From an uncultured Gammaproteobacteria bacterium (lineage in GTDB: Bacteria > Pseudomonadota > Gammaproteobacteria > Pseudomonadales > Azotimanducaceae): a stretch of DNA of 64,000 bases. Within the stretch, counting starts at the first letter, position 1. Each line of letters begins with the position of its first letter. Position numbers and translations under genes: made by a program. The notes beneath the pieces are model-generated. The model made no database searches and was not told where the DNA came from. It saw only the letters and a program-made list of their open reading frames with translations. Positions 60,595 through 64,000 of the stretch are shown piece after piece. The stretch spans positions 33,039-97,038 of the forward strand of contig CAJXBG010000001.1 in NCBI GenBank assembly GCA_913050215.1, in the 5' to 3' direction.

Positions 60595-60827
60595 TCGAAT
60601 TTCTCCGGGAATTCAATGTCGATATGTGTTTCCCTCAAAGGCGCGTGCAGGTCATGCACGGTAAAAGCAGGTTGAAGTTGAACACGATTCGCGAAACGGA
60701 AGCGTCGAAGACGGAATTTACTAAGCGCTTTTATCAATGTAGATCTGTATGAAACAATCGTCAGGATGTGGCGCTGAAGCGCATTTATAAAGCATTTATT
60801 TTCAATGAATATGCCCTCGCCAGTCAT
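60591..60827 (-). CDS. Possible small ORF coupled to rsgA
   Basis: A 78-codon frame from ATG 60827 (no SD seen; the frame is open further, to the end of tctA) ends at TGA 60591-60593, overlapping the TTG start of rsgA as TTGA. The product has a basic, aromatic middle (SKFRLRRFRFANRVQLQPAF) and ends IDIEFPEKFD. No family recognised; it could be a coupled small protein or a chance open frame. A CGTGCA-GGTCA-TGCACG hairpin (60644-60660) lies inside it. Confidence 0.32.
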   Translation of the reverse strand: MTGEGIFIENKCFINALQRHILTIVSYRSTLIKALSKFRLRRFRFANRVQLQPAFTVHDLHAPLRETHIDIEFPEKFD

Positions 60828-60876
60828 CAGGTAAGAATGGGCAGACGATACTGGCGCGTAGATAAAAAGACAAGCG

Positions 60877-62397
60877 CTAAGTGTGTTGGCCAGTTTTCAG
60901 GTATTTCATCAATTTGGGTATCACAGGGGAAAGCAACGCCAGTAAACACAAAATCATCAGGGTAAGCGTTGTTCCTCGCTGCCATAAAAAATGCCACTGG
61001 CCATCATTTAACGTAACCGCACGGATTAAGTTATCTTCTAGCATCCCACCTAAAATAAAACCAAGCAATAAAGGGGCTAGGGGAAAGTCCCCTAGACGGA
61101 GCATTAACGCGACAAATGCTAGGAAGATCATGAGATATAGATCAAACACATTAAAGGAGACCAAGTAGACGCCGGTCAGCGAAAAGAAAATGATAATAGG
61201 TACAAGGTAGGTTTTCGGTATCAGTAAAAGTCTCGCAATATACGGAATCAGTGGGAGATTCAGCACGAGAAGAATGATATTGCCAAAGTACATTGAAACA
61301 ATCACCGACCAGAATATTCTGGGTTCGTCGACATAGAGTTGTGGTCCGGGTTGAATGCCATACGCGATGAGCGCGCCAAGCAGCACGGCGGTTGTGCCTG
61401 AACCTGGAATACCCAGCGTTAAAAGTGGAACAAAAGAGCCGGTACAAGCAGCATTGTTCGCCGATTCTGGCGCTGCGAGTCCCTTAAGAGAACCAGATCC
61501 AAATGAAACTTCGTTCTCAGAGGTCGTCAGGTTCTTTTCCGCACCATACGCAAGAAAGGAGGCTATTGTTGCCCCAGCCCCGGGCAGCACGCCGATAAAG
61601 AATCCTAACACCGATGAACGCGAGACAGTGGGTACGATTGACCTGAATTCAGCGGGCTCAAGCGATAGGGATTTCTTGTCGAGGAGATGATTGCTCGCAT
61701 GCGTGCCGGTTTCTGCGCGAACACCTCGGAAAACCATCATTAACGCCTCTGATAGTGCGAAAGTCGCCATCGCAAGCAACAAGAAACTGATGCCGTCGAT
61801 CAAATCAGCCTGACCAAACGTGAAACGCTGCACTCCAGCAGTAAGATCCGTTCCTACTGTGGAAAGCATCAAACCAAGGCAGGTCATCATCAGGGCTTTC
61901 AGGTGTTGTCCCCGTGAGGCAAATGCCGTCACAAGGCACAAGCCAAGCAGCATCAGTGCAAAGTAATCGGGTGATTGAAAACCCAGCGCGAGGTCGGCCA
62001 TGTATGGCGCTAAGAGCACGAGCAATACAGCAGCGATGGTTCCCCCCGCGAAAGAAGCATAGGCCGCTGTTGCCAGTGCTTTTCCTGCTTTGCCCTGCTG
62101 AGCAAGAGGATAGCCATCAAAGGCTGTGGCAACCGTGCCTGCAACGCCGGGCGCGTTAATAAGAATTGAAGAGGTTGATCCGCCGAAAATGGCCCCATAA
62201 TAGACGCCAGCTAACAAAATCATGCCGCTGGTTGGGTCAAAACCATAGGTCACAGGAATCATCAGTGCAATGGCTGAAATAGGGCCTAGTCCCGGCAGCA
62301 TGCCGATGATTGTGCCTGCGGCACAACCGGCGAATACAAGCATTAGGCTGTTGAGCGTCAGAACTGTCTCTAGGCCCAGTAGGATGCCGTCAAACAC
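60877..62397 (-). CDS. tctA: Tripartite tricarboxylate transporter large permease TctA
   Basis: 506-residue, ~12-span permease of the TTT family (citrate, terephthalate, other organic acids). Seen: GMLPGLGPISAIALMIPVTYGFDPTSGMILLAGVYYGAIFGGSTSSILINAPG, the duplicate GVLPGAGATIASFLAYG with FGSGSLKGLAAPESANNAACTGSFVPLLTLGIPGSGTTAVLLGAL, both repeats being the substrate-path motifs. Start GTG at 62397, overlapping tctB by 8 bp. Confidence 0.95.
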   Translation of the reverse strand: MFDGILLGLETVLTLNSLMLVFAGCAAGTIIGMLPGLGPISAIALMIPVTYGFDPTSGMILLAGVYYGAIFGGSTSSILINAPGVAGTVATAFDGYPLAQQGKAGKALATAAYASFAGGTIAAVLLVLLAPYMADLALGFQSPDYFALMLLGLCLVTAFASRGQHLKALMMTCLGLMLSTVGTDLTAGVQRFTFGQADLIDGISFLLLAMATFALSEALMMVFRGVRAETGTHASNHLLDKKSLSLEPAEFRSIVPTVSRSSVLGFFIGVLPGAGATIASFLAYGAEKNLTTSENEVSFGSGSLKGLAAPESANNAACTGSFVPLLTLGIPGSGTTAVLLGALIAYGIQPGPQLYVDEPRIFWSVIVSMYFGNIILLVLNLPLIPYIARLLLIPKTYLVPIIIFFSLTGVYLVSFNVFDLYLMIFLAFVALMLRLGDFPLAPLLLGFILGGMLEDNLIRAVTLNDGQWHFLWQRGTTLTLMILCLLALLSPVIPKLMKYLKTGQHT

Positions 62398-62902
62398 GGT
62401 TCAAGTCTCTGACTTCCAGCGCAGTTGTCAGGAACATTGTCCCCTCCGCCAGATAAATGCCTAGTGCATCCAGTATGAGCCAAATTAACAGCACAAGAGG
62501 TATGGCAATCAATAATATTTTGCGAGGAGATCTGCTCCCCAGAAGCACAAATCCAATCATGAGCAGCATGATACTGCTTAACACAAATCCCATTAACTCA
62601 ATCGAGATCGCGAAGGCGGCCATTAACACCAGCATTAAACACAATGAACGCCAATCACTGCTTTGCGTAGATGGTATTTTTTCCGTTGGCACATTGGCGT
62701 TATCCGGCATAAATGACAACACTGAAAGCGCAAGTGCCAGTATCGTGCCTGTGATCGCCAATAGATAGGGCAGTGTGCGGGCATTTATTGGTTCTTCTAG
62801 CGACCAGAAATCAAGCGGGATCTCTCCGGCAAAAACACCATAACCAACTGCTAACGCCAGCAGCGCCAAGCTTGCTGACTTTGAATATACGTTATTAATC
62901 AA
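62390..62902 (-). CDS. tctB: Tripartite tricarboxylate transporter small permease TctB
   Basis: 170 residues with four membrane spans (ASLALLALAVGYGVFAGEI, LPYLLAITGTILALALSVL, FAISIELMGFVLSSIMLLMIGFVLLG, ILLIAIPLVLLIWLILDALGIYLAEG), the TctB arrangement. Second component of the TctCBA unit. The start is an apparent TTG at 62902 with a weak RBS, so a nearby alternative is possible; 33 bp after tctC, 8-bp overlap with tctA. Confidence 0.88.
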   Translation of the reverse strand: MINNVYSKSASLALLALAVGYGVFAGEIPLDFWSLEEPINARTLPYLLAITGTILALALSVLSFMPDNANVPTEKIPSTQSSDWRSLCLMLVLMAAFAISIELMGFVLSSIMLLMIGFVLLGSRSPRKILLIAIPLVLLIWLILDALGIYLAEGTMFLTTALEVRDLNRV

Positions 62903-62935
62903 TATGATACCGATATATATTAAAGTCGAATGTGA

Positions 62936-63931
62936 TTATTTGACTGACGATTTTAAAAAACCTAGGTTTCTCATCAAGGTACCGATTTCTTCCTCTTGTT
63001 GCTCCAGAAACTGATAGAACGCCTCTCCCGACTGGTGAAATCGGCTCCAGCCGTTTCTTGCTCTAACCTGCTCGAACTCCTCGGATTTGACAACTGCTGC
63101 TATGGTGTTTTGCATGCTTGTGTAGGTTGCCTGAGGTAAACCCTTAACCGCAAAGAAACCACGCCAATTTGCGAACACAAGATCATGTCCCTGTTCCGTT
63201 AGCGTTGGGATTTCCGGCACCTCAGGCAGACGCTTTGGCGCTGTGATGGCAATAATACGCACTTTACCTGCGCGACTCATCGAAATAGCCTCGCTCATAC
63301 CGGTTGAGAGCACCTGGGTCTCTCCACTTAGAATGCCGGCCATCGCTTTACCGCCGCCATCGTAGGGAATGTAGACTACCTGTCTTGGATTACCCCCAGC
63401 CAATTCAATTGCGCGGGCAAAAACAAAATGATCAGTGCTTCCTCGCACCGAGCCGCCTGCAACCTTAAGAGATCTGGGGCTTTGTTTGAATAGCATCACA
63501 GCATCAGAAAAGTTGCTGATCTCGGAATCCGAAGCAACAACAAAAGCGCTATAGTCTGCAATCACAGAGGCTATCGGCACAAGATCTCGGAATGACTGTG
63601 GAAATATCTTCTGTAACGATCTGACGACCATCGGCGTCGAACTAATGAGAAGCGTATTCTGTTGTGTTTTTGCTGTCTTGATAAAACGCGCGATGGCACG
63701 TCCACCACCGCCACCTGACAGGTTCTCGAAGGACACATCCTCAACAATGCCAGATCTTCTCATCGCGTCGCCAAAACCCCGTGCAGTGCCATCCCAGCCA
63801 CCCCCGGGACCTGCGGGTATTAGGAAGTGTGTTGCTGTCATGTAGCGTTCTGCGCTGTTTGCGGCGGTCGCCATTAAGCAAAGGGCAGTAAGGTTAAGTA
63901 ACCGGACAATTTGCTTGCGAAATAGATTCAT
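62936..63931 (-). CDS. tctC: Tripartite tricarboxylate transporter substrate-binding protein TctC (Bug family)
   Basis: 331-residue periplasmic binding protein. Seen: signal peptide (LLNLTALCLMATAANSA), HFLIPAGPGGGWDGTARGFGDAM, ENLSGGGGGRAIARF, VYIPYDGGGKAMAGILSGETQ and EIPTLTEQGHDLVF, the core Bug-family blocks with the carboxylate-binding loop. In the TTT system it delivers the ligand to TctAB. First gene of tctCBA; the window ends 69 bp upstream. No promoter or two-component regulator (TctDE) is visible in the window. Confidence 0.93.
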   Translation of the reverse strand: MNLFRKQIVRLLNLTALCLMATAANSAERYMTATHFLIPAGPGGGWDGTARGFGDAMRRSGIVEDVSFENLSGGGGGRAIARFIKTAKTQQNTLLISSTPMVVRSLQKIFPQSFRDLVPIASVIADYSAFVVASDSEISNFSDAVMLFKQSPRSLKVAGGSVRGSTDHFVFARAIELAGGNPRQVVYIPYDGGGKAMAGILSGETQVLSTGMSEAISMSRAGKVRIIAITAPKRLPEVPEIPTLTEQGHDLVFANWRGFFAVKGLPQATYTSMQNTIAAVVKSEEFEQVRARNGWSRFHQSGEAFYQFLEQQEEEIGTLMRNLGFLKSSVK

Positions 63932-64000
63932 AAAGAAACGGGACCAGAGTATGTGCTGTTTGATCCTATTGTATGGATTTGATCCGCGCGACGAAAGAGC

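Noticed and set aside
60644..60660. CGTGCA-GGTCA-TGCACG hairpin with a GCAGGTC loop resembling the SECIS tip
   Set aside because: There is no in-frame TGA of a recognisable selenoprotein before it, and no T tract for a terminator; similarity to SECIS is probably accidental.
1..64000. tRNA or rRNA genes, CRISPR arrays, prophage or IS elements
   Set aside because: None recognised on either strand; no transposase or integrase frame and no direct-repeat array.

Overview
The window looks like a chromosomal segment of a marine-type gammaproteobacterium of middling GC content, probably from the Cellvibrionales/Pseudomonadales side (inference). The grounds are a LexA box of the gammaproteobacterial CTGT-N8-ACAG type before imuAB, a DUF3450-ExbB-ExbB-ExbD-TonB-TPR (TonB2/Ttp-like) operon, a large TonB-dependent receptor, TctABC uptake, and many TauD, SDR, acyl-CoA-dehydrogenase-like and CoA-transferase genes. 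I see no rRNA, tRNA, CRISPR array, phage or insertion sequence.

Layout. 0-5 kb: the end of an AbgT transporter, an SDR that has lost its catalytic triad, a CoA-transferase, a GNAT, a TauD dioxygenase and a SpoU rRNA methyltransferase. 5-8 kb: a glutathione peroxidase whose catalytic codon is an in-frame TGA (selenocysteine), then SOS-regulated imuA-imuB without dnaE2. 8-14 kb: DszC-like flavoenzyme, LLM flavin oxidoreductase and Cys-type sulfatase in one direction, then divergent lrp/ald. 14-23 kb: lipoprotein S9 peptidase, a CinA-like/nucleotidylyltransferase fusion, a DUF3806-like secreted protein, an NSS transporter, an ornithine-cyclodeaminase homologue and a LeuB-like dehydrogenase. 23-35 kb: a probable catabolic island (tartrate-dehydratase-like enzyme, ketopantoate-reductase-like enzyme, MFS carrier, hydrolase, second DszC-like flavoenzyme, MarR regulator, AhpD-like protein, VOC protein, TonB receptor). 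35-47 kb: class V aminotransferase, amino-acid ABC transporter with a binding-protein/permease fusion, GST, acyl-CoA ligase, MBL hydrolase, a tight PNP-TauD-Nudix operon, and a NamZ-like/DOMON-like pair. 47-60 kb: glutathione reductase, an AGCS symporter with an extra domain, SDR, PreP protease, and the TonB2/Ttp-like energising operon. 60-64 kb: rsgA and tctCBA.

How it fits together. TonB-dependent uptake (receptor at 32.6 kb, energising operon at 54-59 kb), secondary carriers and many flavin-, iron- and CoA-dependent enzymes suggest a generalist degrader of dissolved organic matter. Glutathione chemistry recurs (Sec-peroxidase, transferase, reductase).

Most notable: (1) the selenocysteine glutathione peroxidase with a SECIS-like hairpin whose apical decamer matches, from memory, that of E. 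coli fdhF; (2) an AhpD-like gene cut by an amber codon but open in frame for 50 more codons; (3) an ungapped, diverged 240-bp tandem duplication between a hydrolase and a flavoenzyme gene; (4) paired inverted repeats near the MarR gene; (5) back-to-back promoters whose -35 boxes form an inverted repeat; (6) several domain fusions and insertions.
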